Below are positions 34,783 through 44,117 of a stretch of DNA of 64,000 nt, piece after piece. The notes beneath the pieces are model-generated. The model made no database searches. It saw only the letters and a program-made list of their open reading frames with translations, and had not been told where the DNA came from. Source of the stretch: an uncultured Peptococcaceae bacterium. GTDB lineage: Bacteria > Bacillota > Peptococcia > Peptococcales > Peptococcaceae. The number at the start of each line of letters is the position of its first letter. The stretch's first letter is position 1. The position numbers and the translations under genes are program-made. The DNA is taken from assembly GCA_910585405.1 (NCBI GenBank), contig CAJUDO010000001.1, positions 124,001 to 188,000 on the forward strand, given 5' to 3'.

Positions 34783-35357
34783 TCCGCTGCCTCCTCACCA
34801 AATTTATGTTTCACATAAACGATACGAGTATCACCATAACATTTTTCTTTATATATAAAATATATACTATTTTCCACCGAAAGGGAAGTATTTTTTGCAC
34901 ATTCCAAAAGAATCATTCCTCCTGGTGCCAGCAAATGGGATACCGCTAACTGATTCAACACCTTTTCATATAATCCTCCCGCATAAGGTGGGTCCACATA
35001 AATCAAATCAAATTGTCGCCCCTGTCGGCCCAACGCGCTAAGCAAAGCAAAGGAATCTCCCCGCAGAATGCGGCAGCGCGCTTCCTGTTTACAGGCCGCT
35101 ACATTGTATGCTATCACCTGCAAGGCATCATGGTCCTTCTCCAGAAGCACCGCCTCCGCAGCACCGCGGCTCACCGCTTCTAAAGCAATACTGCCCGTAC
35201 CGCTGAACACATCCAAAAAACGGCTGCCAAACAACAATCCATCCACAGAACTGAACACCGCTTCCTTAACTCGATCAGCTGTGGGTCGCGTTTTCATACC
35301 CTGCACACTTTTTAATTTTCGTCCCCGATTTTGTCCTGCGATCACACGCACATCCAT
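34779..35357 (-). CDS. rsmD: 16S rRNA (guanine966-N2)-methyltransferase
   Basis: 192 residues. Rossmann methyltransferase with VIAGQNRGRKLKSV and RPTADRVKEAVF at the N-terminus, SAM site FLDVFSGTGSIALEAVSRGA and catalytic motif FDLIYVDPPYAGG. A GTG at 35360 precedes the ATG at 35357; the ribosome binding site is weak (ACAGGG). coaD, which usually follows, is absent here. Confidence 0.93.
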   Translation of the reverse strand: MDVRVIAGQNRGRKLKSVQGMKTRPTADRVKEAVFSSVDGLLFGSRFLDVFSGTGSIALEAVSRGAAEAVLLEKDHDALQVIAYNVAACKQEARCRILRGDSFALLSALGRQGRQFDLIYVDPPYAGGLYEKVLNQLAVSHLLAPGGMILLECAKNTSLSVENSIYFIYKEKCYGDTRIVYVKHKFGEEAAE

Positions 35358-35446
35358 CACCCTGTTCTATGATACTATACTGCGCAACCCTTGCCAAGGT
35401 ATTTTTCTCTGCCATCATAGCCACATAGCAAGATACGCTGCATATC

Positions 35447-35455
35447 ATTATATCA
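35447..35455 (-). promoter_or_regulatory. Extended -10 promoter for rsmD
   Basis: The minus strand reads TGATATAAT about 90 nt before the rsmD start. No clear -35. Confidence 0.4.
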
Positions 35456-35562
35456 CAAAAACGCACCTATCGCGTAAAAATACCAGAATACTCCAGCATA
35501 AATAAAAAAAGATTACTCATACTAAACAGCGTAAGACAAAATCTTATGCTCCACCCTTCCAC

Positions 35563-35625
35563 AAAAAGACTGCTGTGCAATTTATGACAGAATCCTCCCC
35601 TCATTCTGTCGCCGGCAGTCCTTTT
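35563..35625. terminator. Two-part hairpin between divergent genes, terminator-like
   Basis: Outer arms AAAAAGACTGC / GCAGTCCTTTT enclose a second perfect stem GACAGAAT / ATTCTGTC. T runs follow on both strands. No gene ends here, so it may insulate the two divergent promoters or act in a gpr leader. Confidence 0.5.
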
Positions 35626-35687
35626 GTTTTATTTTCACCGTATAGCTTTTCACATTCCGAAAAAAATATAAAAAAGGAGGTTCGGCA

Positions 35688-36761
35688 ATGCACAAAAAAG
35701 AAAAAAAATGCATTGAAAAGAAAAAGCAAAAAACAGGTCAGGAAAAGACTCCATCCATAAAAACAACCATCCCCGGCAGTAAGTTCCAGCTGTATCAGCA
35801 ATGGGATTTGCTGCCTGAGCTGGCGTTAGAAGCCCATGATCTGCTGCGCGGAGAACACGGTGGTGAAATTCCCGGCGTAAAGCTCACAGAGGAAGTGGGA
35901 AAGTTCGCTACGATTCACACTGTTACAATCCTGGATGAACGTGGCAGCCGCATTATGCAAAAGCCGGAAGGTACTTATGTCACCATCTTTTCCCAAGAGC
36001 TGGCTGTCAATCACCGCGGCGTCCAGCAAGAGCTCGTCCAGGTGGTACGTCAAGAGCTGCAAAAATTTGTACAGCTCCCCACTTTACAGGATACCGTTCT
36101 CGTCGTAGGTTTTGGCAACTGGAAGTCCACTCCCGATTCCCTGGGACCGCAGCTAATCAACCAATTGATGGCTACCCGTCACCTCCACGGCAACGTCCCC
36201 GAAGAAATCCTGAAAGGCGTGCGTCCCGTTGTCACCATAGCGCCCGGCGTGTTGGGCATGACCGGTATCGAATCTGCAGATATCGTGCGCGGCATCGCAG
36301 AACGGATAAAACCCAGTCTTATTCTTGCCATCGACGCATTGGCCGCCGGCAGTGCAAGCCGTATCGGCACCACCATCCAAATCAGCGACACCGGCGTAAC
36401 ACCCGGCGTAGGCGTGGGCAACCAGCGGGCTGCAATCAATCAAGAAACCATGGGCATTCCGGTCATCTCCATCGGCGTTCCCACCATCGTAAAGGCCCGC
36501 ATCATTGCACATAATGTCTTAGAAGAATTCTGGAATCAGCTGCAAACACGCCGTCATCTTTCTCCTCTATTACAGGATCTTCCCCAGCCGGCCCTGCACA
36601 ATATGATGCAGAATGCACTGCAATCCTGTCAAACCGATTTGGAAGTCACTCCAAAGGAAATCGACGATCTCGTGCGCAACTGCAGCGTCATCCTGGCCAA
36701 CGCCATCACCCAGACACTGCATCCCAACATGAACGCCGACTTCGCCGCCAGCTTTTTCTAA
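35688..36761 (+). CDS. gpr: Germination protease (spore protease, A25 family)
   Basis: 357 residues. Degrades small acid-soluble spore proteins at germination. After a basic 25-residue N-terminus that may belong to the propeptide, the family blocks follow: LALEAHDLLRGE, GLGNWKSTPDSLGPQ-like VGFGNWKSTPDSLGPQ, APGVLGMTGIESADIVRG, IDALAAGSASRIGTT and ISDTGVTPGVGVGNQR. The Asp residues expected for an aspartic-type site are present. AAAGGAGG ribosome binding site. Its presence is strong evidence for an endospore former. Confidence 0.95.
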   Translation: MHKKEKKCIEKKKQKTGQEKTPSIKTTIPGSKFQLYQQWDLLPELALEAHDLLRGEHGGEIPGVKLTEEVGKFATIHTVTILDERGSRIMQKPEGTYVTIFSQELAVNHRGVQQELVQVVRQELQKFVQLPTLQDTVLVVGFGNWKSTPDSLGPQLINQLMATRHLHGNVPEEILKGVRPVVTIAPGVLGMTGIESADIVRGIAERIKPSLILAIDALAAGSASRIGTTIQISDTGVTPGVGVGNQRAAINQETMGIPVISIGVPTIVKARIIAHNVLEEFWNQLQTRRHLSPLLQDLPQPALHNMMQNALQSCQTDLEVTPKEIDDLVRNCSVILANAITQTLHPNMNADFAASFF

Positions 36762-36803
36762 GGCACCAACTCAATTCAAACAACAGCCCCTTTCAAAGGA
36801 CAA

Positions 36804-36833
36804 GGCTCCTGCCAACGCAATGTGGCAAGAGCC
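36804..36833 (+). terminator. Terminator of gpr
   Basis: GGCTCCTGCCA pairs with TGGCAAGAGCC (one mismatch) and is followed by ATTTTTA. Confidence 0.75.
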
Positions 36834-36865
36834 ATTTTTATATCGCCAAAAATCCACTCGGCAGG

Positions 36866-37249
36866 TTATTTTTTTGCACTGATCTGGTCTAAATACTGAC
36901 GCAATTCCTGCAAATCCGCCTCATCAATTCCCTGACCATCATACAAAGAAGCCACCAGACTTTTCAACGAATTTCTGTGCACCCGTTCCAAAAAAGAACG
37001 GCTTTCCATCTGCAAATACTCCTCTTTGGCCACAGCCGGTGAAAAATAATGGAACCTCCCCCGTTTTTCTATCGTCAGAAAGCCCCGATCTACTAAACGA
37101 GATAAAAAATTTAATACGGTAGTTTTTGCCCAATCTTTCTCTCCTACCAGTTTTTCCAGAATATACGGTGACGCCACAGGTTCCCCTGCATCCCATATAA
37201 TCATCATCAAACGCAACTCGCTCTCCGGTAAACGTTTCATGTTTTCCAT
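36866..37249 (-). CDS. BlaI/MecI/CopY family transcriptional repressor
   Basis: About 127 residues. Winged helix at 1-75 (ESELRLMMIIWDAGEPVASP, TTVLNFLSRLVDRGFL) and a helical dimerisation tail. I chose the ATG at 37249, which has GAAGGAG 8 nt before it, over an open start at 37303. No BlaR-type sensor protease lies nearby, so the signal is unknown. Confidence 0.85.
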   Translation of the reverse strand: MENMKRLPESELRLMMIIWDAGEPVASPYILEKLVGEKDWAKTTVLNFLSRLVDRGFLTIEKRGRFHYFSPAVAKEEYLQMESRSFLERVHRNSLKSLVASLYDGQGIDEADLQELRQYLDQISAKK

Positions 37250-37334
37250 AGCTACAACTCCTTCAACAAATTCTCCCTTTTCTCTTGTTTCTTTTGTTTC
37301 CACGAATAAATTTTATAGTACCAAAACTAGATAG

Positions 37335-37892
37335 TCAATGCCCAGTCCTGTTTTTATACCATTTTTTTCTTAAAACATTCTTGCGGATAAAGGTAAACGC
37401 TGCTTCCTCGCCCTCATTTTTCAGCAGCAACAGCAATGTTTCCAAGAGAGCCTGAGACTCAGGATGCATCAAATAAGCCTGCTTGGAATGTTCATAATAC
37501 GCATACGGATCACTATCACAGTACTGCTCTTTGCGATAAGTCTTACTGGCCGCCATACGGTCACAGAACATCTCCACTACGTATTTCTCTGGCATACGAA
37601 TGCCCGTCAGCATATGATCCCCCGTTGCACTATAATCAATCCAATACTCCAGATGATGTTTGTTCCGTCCCTTATGGTGCAGCCAGGCCGCGCTGTATCC
37701 CTTCGCCTTTCGCTCCGCATCATTGGGACTGCGATCGCCCTGATAATATCGCGCGCCCGCCAAAAATTCTGCTGGCATATATTTTGACAAATCATGGGTA
37801 ATTCCCTGATAATATAATCCTACTTTGAAGCAATGTTCCATCACCAGCTTTTTGTGATGACTGATTGTTTTCAGATGCTCCAACCACTTCAT
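37335..37892 (-). CDS. DUF5662 family protein
   Basis: About 185 residues. His-rich helical protein with HHKKLVMEHCFKVGLYYQGI and THDLSKYMPAEF, then HHKGRNKHHLEYWID; the paired His/Asp motifs suggest a metal site. The family has no known function to me. ATG at 37892 (MKWLEH) fits AGGG at 6 nt better than the ATG at 37898. Confidence 0.75.
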   Translation of the reverse strand: MKWLEHLKTISHHKKLVMEHCFKVGLYYQGITHDLSKYMPAEFLAGARYYQGDRSPNDAERKAKGYSAAWLHHKGRNKHHLEYWIDYSATGDHMLTGIRMPEKYVVEMFCDRMAASKTYRKEQYCDSDPYAYYEHSKQAYLMHPESQALLETLLLLLKNEGEEAAFTFIRKNVLRKKWYKNRTGH

Positions 37893-38057
37893 GTACATCC
37901 CTGCCTCTACAGTTTTTCTGTTTCATTATAACAAAAAATCATAAAAAAATAAAAGTAAAATGTAAAGAGGTATTGTATTTTATCCTGCAATCATGCTATG
38001 ATAAAGAAAAATATACTGCATTACATACGCACAATCCTATTTTGAGGTGATATTTTC

Positions 38058-38384
38058 ATGGAAGCATTGACACAAGCAACATTCCAGCAGCTTTTGCTGG
38101 ACGAAAAGCGCACCGGTCTGGTCCTCTTTGTAAAAGAAGGCTGCCCTATCTGTCAAGAATTGCACCCACTCGTCGAAGAAATTGAGCAGGGTTATACAGA
38201 CAAACCCTTCGGCTTCTATTATGTAGATGCCGTCGCTGAAGAAAGCTTTTACAAAAGCCTCAAGCTTCAGGGCACCCCTACCGTACTGTTCTACCGTGAC
38301 GGACAGCAATGCAACAAATTCACAGGTCTGCGGGAATATGAAGAAATCGAGTTCCTCATCGACCGCGTATTGTCCGGCAAATAA
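38058..38384 (+). CDS. Thioredoxin-family protein
   Basis: 108 residues. Active-site motif KEGCPICQELHP (CPIC) near residue 31 and the cis-Pro in LQGTPTVLFYRDG. A small cytoplasmic thiol-disulfide protein. Single gene with GAGGTGA ribosome binding site and its own terminator. Confidence 0.88.
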   Translation: MEALTQATFQQLLLDEKRTGLVLFVKEGCPICQELHPLVEEIEQGYTDKPFGFYYVDAVAEESFYKSLKLQGTPTVLFYRDGQQCNKFTGLREYEEIEFLIDRVLSGK

Positions 38385-38397
38385 TATGCCTATATAG

Positions 38398-38432
38398 ACA
38401 CGCCGTATGTTTCACTGAAAACAACGGCGTGT
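38398..38432 (+). terminator. Terminator of the thioredoxin-like gene
   Basis: ACACGCCGT pairs with ACGGCGTGT and is followed by TTTTATG. Confidence 0.8.
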
Positions 38433-38489
38433 TTTTATGTTGGTCAATTCGCTTGCTTTTCCTGCTGCAACTTCATTTTTCTTTCTATA

Positions 38490-40541
38490 CTATGATTCCT
38501 GCAGATTCATCCTTCTCTGATACACCTGCTCAGCCTTCCTGCGCAAGGGCTCATATTTGGGCTGTTCCAGACCTTCCTCCAAGATTTTCTCCGCCAACCG
38601 GCGACTTTGCTCCAATATTTTCACATCATGCACCAAATCAGCAATTTTCAAATCAGGCAAGCCGTGCTGCCGCGTGCCCAATACCTCGCCTGCGCCCCGC
38701 AGCAAAAAGTCCTCCTCGGCAATCACAAACCCATCGGTATATTTCACCATGACCGCCATGCGCCGCTTACCATCATCCGTTTTGGGCTCTGCCACCAGAA
38801 AACAATACGCCTGCTCGCCGCCTCTGCCTACCCGGCCCCGCAGCTGGTGCAGCTGCGCCAGACCAAAACGTTCCGCATTCTCAATGACCATCACATTTGC
38901 ATTGGGCACATCTACACCCACCTCAATTACCGTGGTGGATACCAATATTTGCAGCATACCGGCACGGAACTGCTCCATAATCTCCCCCTTCTCAGCAGGA
39001 GGCATTTTGCCGTGCAAGAGTCCCACCCCATAGTCAGGGAATACATTCACCGCCAAATGGTCCGCCAGCTGCGTAGCATTTTCCAAATCCATTTTCTCCG
39101 ACTCCTCCACCAGAGGACAGACAATATAGATTTGAAAACCCGCTGCCACTTGCTCCCGCAAAAAGCGATACAACCCTTCCCGCTTATGCTCGCCGATACA
39201 ATAGGTCTTGATGGCCTGCCGTCCCGGAGGCAGCTCGTCAATCACAGAGAGCGCCATATCTCCATAAAGCGTCAACGCCAGCGAGCGGGGAATGGGCGTG
39301 GCTGTCATCACCAGTACGTCCGGCGCCAGGCCCTTGTTTTCCAGCGCCAGGCGCTGCCGTACACCAAAGCGATGTTGTTCATCAATCACCACCACGCCCA
39401 GATTGGCAAACTGCACCTCCTTCTGAATCAGCGCGTGGGTGCCTACCACCAGCTGGCAAGTCCCATCCTGCAATTTTTTATAGATACACTCCCGTTTTTT
39501 CCTGTTTAAGCTTCCCGTGAGCAGCTCCGGCTCCACACCCAATGCCTGCAGCTTCTCCCGCAGATTCAAAAAATGCTGCTCCGCCAAAATCTCTGTAGGC
39601 GTCATCAACACTGCCTGATATCCGCCGCTCACTGCTTTCAGCAGCGCATAAACAGCCACCATCGTTTTCCCGCTGCCCACATCGCCCTGCACCAGTCGCT
39701 TCATAGCCTTGGAGGATTCCATATCCTTTTTGACTTCTAAAATCACCTTTTTCTGCGCATCGGTCAAGGCAAAGGGCAGCTGCCGGAAAAACTGTCCTGC
39801 CAGCACCTCCTGTCTCCCATGGGCAATGCCTTCCTTTTTTTCAATCAGGCTGTGCAGCCCCATTCCCAGCAACAGCTCCAGAAATTCATCGAACACCAGC
39901 CTATGCCTAGCACGATTCAGCTGCTGCCAGTCCTCAGGAAAATGAATCTGATAGAGCGCATCCCGATAACCTAGCAAATGATATTCTTCCAGCTCTTCCT
40001 GCGGAAGAAATTCCTCCAACCCATCTATCTCCTGCTGCAGGACCTGCTCCACCAGCTTGCGCAGCTGCTTGCCGCTACTGCGCTCCGTACCTCGGTATAT
40101 GGGCACGATACGCTGAAAATTACGCAAGTCCTCCTCATCCTCAATGAGCTCAAAATCATTCACGGAAATCTGCCGCACTGTACCCTTGCCGACCTTGCCC
40201 GTCGCTACAATTTGCAAACCCGGCTGCAGCTTTCCCTTCAAATGATTTTGATTAAACCACACCAGCACTGCATTGCCATCGGCACAGCGAACAGGCACCC
40301 GCAGCATCTTCAATCCCCGTCTGGGATAAACCTCCTGCACCTGCCCGAGAATCCCTGTCACGGTTTCCGTATCGCCCTCCTGCATCTCCTTAAGCGGTTT
40401 CAAGTGTGTACGATCTTCATAACGGTACGGATAGTGTTCCAGCAAATCGCCCACAGTCACAATCCCCAGCTTTTGCAAATCAGCTGCCCGCTGCTTCCCG
40501 ATTCCTTTCAAAACCGTAATGGGTTCCTCTTTTTTTCTCAT
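38490..40541 (-). CDS. recG: ATP-dependent DNA helicase RecG
   Basis: 683 residues. Wedge OB domain at 1-160, helicase core with Walker A GDVGSGKTMVAVYALL, DEQH box VVIDEQHRFGVRQR, motif III TATPIPRSLALTLYGD, and motif VI QLRGRVGRGGEQAYC. Reverses stalled forks and branch-migrates recombination intermediates. AAGGAGGTG ribosome binding site. Confidence 0.97.
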   Translation of the reverse strand: MRKKEEPITVLKGIGKQRAADLQKLGIVTVGDLLEHYPYRYEDRTHLKPLKEMQEGDTETVTGILGQVQEVYPRRGLKMLRVPVRCADGNAVLVWFNQNHLKGKLQPGLQIVATGKVGKGTVRQISVNDFELIEDEEDLRNFQRIVPIYRGTERSSGKQLRKLVEQVLQQEIDGLEEFLPQEELEEYHLLGYRDALYQIHFPEDWQQLNRARHRLVFDEFLELLLGMGLHSLIEKKEGIAHGRQEVLAGQFFRQLPFALTDAQKKVILEVKKDMESSKAMKRLVQGDVGSGKTMVAVYALLKAVSGGYQAVLMTPTEILAEQHFLNLREKLQALGVEPELLTGSLNRKKRECIYKKLQDGTCQLVVGTHALIQKEVQFANLGVVVIDEQHRFGVRQRLALENKGLAPDVLVMTATPIPRSLALTLYGDMALSVIDELPPGRQAIKTYCIGEHKREGLYRFLREQVAAGFQIYIVCPLVEESEKMDLENATQLADHLAVNVFPDYGVGLLHGKMPPAEKGEIMEQFRAGMLQILVSTTVIEVGVDVPNANVMVIENAERFGLAQLHQLRGRVGRGGEQAYCFLVAEPKTDDGKRRMAVMVKYTDGFVIAEEDFLLRGAGEVLGTRQHGLPDLKIADLVHDVKILEQSRRLAEKILEEGLEQPKYEPLRRKAEQVYQRRMNLQES

Positions 40542-40580
40542 CTCCGCACCTCCTTCTTCTCTTGTTGGACCGAACTACCG

Positions 40581-41435
40581 CTACTCTGTGATAGAATGTT
40601 GCAGACTCCATTCCTTCAAAATACGACCGTCCCGCAGCAAGCTGCGCATTCGCTCTGCATCTCCGTCAGCCAGCGCATCACGATACTCTGCCAATGCTGC
40701 CATAATAGTATCAATCTCATATAACAGCGCCGGGCGGTTCATCAAAAACAACTCCGTCCACATATCCTCATTCAGTCTTGCCACCCGCGTGAGGTCCCGA
40801 AAGCTACCTGCGCTGAAACCGCTTTCTTCCTTTACCGTAGGGCTTTTAATATAAGCACTGGATACCACATGGGCCAGCTGAGAGGTAAAAGCAATGGTCT
40901 GATCATGCTTTTCCGGCGTTGTATATACAATCCGCCCAAATTTCAGCTCAAGCATGAGCTGCTCCACCGTCTTTTTTTTCTCCTCCGGTATCTCTCCTAC
41001 CGGCGTAAAGATCACGCTGGCGCCTTTGTACAAATCAGCCTGGGAATAGGCAAAGCCTGAAAATTCCCTTCCTGCCATCGGATGGCAGCCGATAAAGATC
41101 ACACCCCGCGCCGCCAGCACATCCTGCACCGCTTTTACAATACTCTCTTTCACACCACCAGCATCAATTACAATGCTGCCTGGGCGAAAATATTGCTGAT
41201 TCTCCAAAATAAAATCAATAATCCCCTGGGGATGGAGACAGATAATACTCAAGTCCGCTGCACCCAACTGTTCTGGAATAATCGCCTTATCAATGGCGTC
41301 GGCATGAAGCGCCATCTGTACCGATTTACTGTTCAAATCCCTTCCCACGCCCAAACAAGTGTGATGGGTGTATGCTTTTATCGCTTTGCAAAACGAACCA
41401 CCAATTAATCCTAATCCTACTACTGCAATCTGCAT
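40581..41435 (-). CDS. tyrA: Prephenate dehydrogenase
   Basis: 284 residues. NAD-binding GLGLIGGSFCKAIKAY at the start and GCHPMAGREFSGF in the middle; the catalytic His lies in the GCHPMAG block. Forms 4-hydroxyphenylpyruvate for tyrosine. No ACT domain at the C-terminus, so feedback control by that route is unlikely. No T-box or terminator-antiterminator was found upstream. Confidence 0.94.
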   Translation of the reverse strand: MQIAVVGLGLIGGSFCKAIKAYTHHTCLGVGRDLNSKSVQMALHADAIDKAIIPEQLGAADLSIICLHPQGIIDFILENQQYFRPGSIVIDAGGVKESIVKAVQDVLAARGVIFIGCHPMAGREFSGFAYSQADLYKGASVIFTPVGEIPEEKKKTVEQLMLELKFGRIVYTTPEKHDQTIAFTSQLAHVVSSAYIKSPTVKEESGFSAGSFRDLTRVARLNEDMWTELFLMNRPALLYEIDTIMAALAEYRDALADGDAERMRSLLRDGRILKEWSLQHSITE

Positions 41436-41647
41436 GATATCACCTCAAAAAAATTCTATGTGCCAGTTCACTGCCATTAGTTTACTATTTCTTGTTTTCT
41501 CTGGCAAGGCCAATTTGCAAAAGGTTATCTGTTTCCTGAATTTTCAGGACAACGACACCCTGTCGCCAGATGTACAATTTGTCAGAAAAAATATACCATT
41601 TTGCTATGGTATCCTAAAATATCGTACTTTTCTCTACTTTCCTGATA

Positions 41648-41656
41648 TGCTATAAT
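41648..41656 (+). promoter_or_regulatory. Extended -10 promoter of the ABC importer operon
   Basis: TGCTATAAT, perfect -10 with TGn, 66 nt before the permease start. A weak TTTTCT -35 lies about 17 nt upstream. Confidence 0.55.
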
Positions 41657-41721
41657 AAAATTCGACATTGTACCTAGTATTCACGGTACCCAAAACGATA
41701 ACCACACAGGAGGTGAGATAG

Positions 41722-42387
41722 TTGTTCCAAGAAATGCTTCAACTGTATCAAGCCCGACAATCATTTTTCAACCAGCTGCTTTTGGAGCATTTACAACTCT
41801 CGGCAATATCCATTCTCTTCGCTCTGATTTTAGGATTGGCACTGGGCATACTCATCGCACAGCAGGACCGATTTTCCCTGCCAGTGCTGGGAACCATCAA
41901 TTTTATTTACACCATCCCATCCATTGCGCTGTTTGGTTTGCTGCTGCCCTTCACCGGAATCGGCAATAAAACCGCCGTGATTGCGCTCACCGTTTATGCG
42001 CTTCTGCCTGTCGTGCGCAACACCTACACCGGTCTGACCAATGTGGATCCTATCATCCTAGAAGCAGGCATCGGCATGGGCAGCACCCCGTGGCAGCTCT
42101 TATGGAAAATCAAGCTGCCGCTGGCGCTGCCTGTCATTATGGCAGGTATCCGCAATATGGTCGTCATGGTGATTGCCACCTGCGGGATTGCCTCGTTTAT
42201 CGGCGCAGGGGGATTGGGCGTGGCCATTTACCGCGGTATCACCACCAACCAGTTCGCCATGACCTATACTGGCAGTCTGATGATTGCCGCCGTGGCCCTG
42301 TTCTGCGATATCGCCCTGGGACGATTGGAAAAGTATGTCACATTGCGGATAAACGGCAAAATTCCGACAAAGAAAAAACATGCTTGA
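41722..42387 (+). CDS. ABC transporter permease, osmoprotectant/quaternary-amine type (OpuBB-like)
   Basis: 221 residues, about six membrane segments. The EAA loop (DPIILEAGIGMGSTPWQLLWKI) and IPSIALFGLLLPFTGIGNKT are typical of OpuB/OpuC/ProW permeases. The start is TTG with AGGAGGTGA 5 nt before it. Only one permease gene is present, so a homodimer is likely, while OpuB and OpuC usually have two. First gene of a permease, binding protein, ATPase operon. Confidence 0.88.
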   Translation: MFQEMLQLYQARQSFFNQLLLEHLQLSAISILFALILGLALGILIAQQDRFSLPVLGTINFIYTIPSIALFGLLLPFTGIGNKTAVIALTVYALLPVVRNTYTGLTNVDPIILEAGIGMGSTPWQLLWKIKLPLALPVIMAGIRNMVVMVIATCGIASFIGAGGLGVAIYRGITTNQFAMTYTGSLMIAAVALFCDIALGRLEKYVTLRINGKIPTKKKHA

Positions 42388-42467
42388 CAATGGCCATTCT
42401 AAAAAGATTTTTGCCCCATGCGCTTGCCAGAAAACATAAACTATTTTACAAAAAGGAGAACTTCACA

Positions 42468-43394
42468 ATGAACCACACCTGCAAAAAAATATTTTCCATC
42501 TTGCTGCTATGTACCGTTGCGCTGCTGGCATTCTCAGGCTGCGGTGCCAAACAGGCCCAGCAAACCGAAGCCAATAGCGAACCGCTGCGCGTTGGCTGCA
42601 AATCCATGCCGGAACAGATGATTTTACAGGAAATCCTGTCCCAGCTTATTGAAGCAAAGACCGATATCACCGTAGAACGCATTGACCCCATCGCCGGAGG
42701 CTCCAGCAATTTGCAGGTAGCAATGGAAAGCGGCGAATTGGATTTATATCCCGAATATACCGGCACTGGCTGGCTCACCGTGCTCAAACTGGAAGAAACC
42801 GACAATGCCGATTACATGTTCACCGAGCTGAACAAACGCTACAACGAACAATACGACATGTCTTGGGTCAGTCTCTATGGTTTTGAAAATACCTACACCT
42901 TAGCTGTACGCGCAGAAACAGCCCAACAATACCATTTGGAAAAAATCTCTGATTTGGCAGCAGTCAGCGACCAGCTGGTGTTCGGCGCCAACTTCGACTA
43001 TTTTGAACGAGAAGACGGCTATGATAAAGTCTGCGCCACCTATAATCTGCATTTCAAAGATACTGCCGAGGTCGATATGGGCTTAAAATATCAAACCCTC
43101 AATGAAAAGAAATGCGACGTCATCAACGCTTACACCACCGATTCTCAGATTGCCGAATACGGCTTGGTGACCTTAGCCGACGATAAAAAACTGTTCACCG
43201 ATTACCGCTGCAGCACCGTCGTGCGCAATGACGCTCTGCAAAATTACCCCCAGCTGCAGGAGGTATTGGAACTCATGGACGGACTCATCAGCAATGAAGA
43301 AATGATTCAGATGAACTACGACTTGAACACCAACCACCGTCTGGAAAGCGATATCGCCAGAGAATTTTTGCAGGCGAAGGGGCTGGTAGACTGA
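42468..43394 (+). CDS. ABC transporter substrate-binding lipoprotein, glycine betaine/choline/carnitine type
   Basis: 308 residues. Signal peptide with a lipobox-like FSGC at residues about 21-24. The mature OpuAC-type domain shows VGCKSMPEQMILQEILSQLI, YPEYTGTGW, DMGLKYQTLNEKKCDVINAY and a C-terminal MNYDLNTNHR. The region resembles OpuCC/EgtU proteins that bind quaternary amines. Ligand choice (betaine, choline, carnitine, ergothioneine) is not clear. The stop overlaps the ATPase start by 1 nt. The start at 42468 has AAAAGGAGAA upstream. Confidence 0.87.
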   Translation: MNHTCKKIFSILLLCTVALLAFSGCGAKQAQQTEANSEPLRVGCKSMPEQMILQEILSQLIEAKTDITVERIDPIAGGSSNLQVAMESGELDLYPEYTGTGWLTVLKLEETDNADYMFTELNKRYNEQYDMSWVSLYGFENTYTLAVRAETAQQYHLEKISDLAAVSDQLVFGANFDYFEREDGYDKVCATYNLHFKDTAEVDMGLKYQTLNEKKCDVINAYTTDSQIAEYGLVTLADDKKLFTDYRCSTVVRNDALQNYPQLQEVLELMDGLISNEEMIQMNYDLNTNHRLESDIAREFLQAKGLVD

Positions 43395-44107
43395 TGGACG
43401 CAGTCATCCAGTTTCTGCAGGCGGGAAAACAATATCAATCTCACTGGGCGTTGGAGCCGCTCACCTTGTCCGTCGCTCCGGGAGAATTTCTCAGTATTGT
43501 AGGTTCCTCCGGCGGCGGCAAGACCACACTGCTCAAACTAATCAACGGACTTTTGCTGCCCAGCGCTGGCAAAGTATTGGTTTTGGGGCAGGATACCACC
43601 CAGGTAGACTTGATTGCACTCCGGCGGCAAATCGGCTATGTTATCCAGGGTGCAGCATTGTTTCCCCATCTCTCTATCGCCGACAATATCAACTATGTGC
43701 CCGCACTTTCAGGCACATCGCTGTCCCAGGCACAACTGGCCCGGCTGATGGCCATGGTGGATTTACCACTGGAATTGCTGGAGCGCTATCCCATCAGCCT
43801 CAGCGGCGGTCAGCAGCAGCGGGTGGGGATTGCCCGCGCTTTGGCCAACAACCCGCCCATTATGCTCATGGACGAGCCCTTCGGCGCAGTGGATGAAATC
43901 ACGCGCACCGTACTGCAGGACAGCATTCAGCAGCTGCACCACCAGCTGCAAACCACTATTATTTTTGTCACCCACAACATTCGAGAGGCGCTGCGTTTAT
44001 CTGACCGGGTCCTGATCATCAATCACGGTCAGGTACAGCAGCTGGACACACCCGCCCACATTCAGCAGCAGCCTGCCAATGAATATGTAGCACGCTTATT
44101 ACGATAA
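43394..44107 (+). CDS. ABC transporter ATP-binding protein, osmoprotectant type
   Basis: 237 residues. Walker A GSSGGGKTTLLKLING, Q loop VIQGAALFPHLS, signature ISLSGGQQQRVGIARAL, Walker B IMLMDEPFGAVD and the H loop VTHNIREAL. It lacks the C-terminal CBS domains that OpuCA-type proteins use for ionic-strength sensing, so the transporter may not be regulated by osmolarity. Confidence 0.93.
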   Translation: MDAVIQFLQAGKQYQSHWALEPLTLSVAPGEFLSIVGSSGGGKTTLLKLINGLLLPSAGKVLVLGQDTTQVDLIALRRQIGYVIQGAALFPHLSIADNINYVPALSGTSLSQAQLARLMAMVDLPLELLERYPISLSGGQQQRVGIARALANNPPIMLMDEPFGAVDEITRTVLQDSIQQLHHQLQTTIIFVTHNIREALRLSDRVLIINHGQVQQLDTPAHIQQQPANEYVARLLR

Positions 44108-44117
44108 AGGAGAGATT

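Larger units (their letters stand above)
35358..35687. other. Divergent intergenic region between rsmD and gpr (330 nt)
   Basis: Holds an extended -10 for rsmD (35447-35455), a strong hairpin at 35563-35625, and a GTATAG at 35640-35645 that could be the -35 of a sigma-F/G promoter for gpr, without a convincing -10. No gene was seen. Confidence 0.4.

Noticed and set aside
41436..41721. T-box or other riboswitch upstream of tyrA
   Set aside because: No T-box motif or terminator/antiterminator pair was found on the minus strand.
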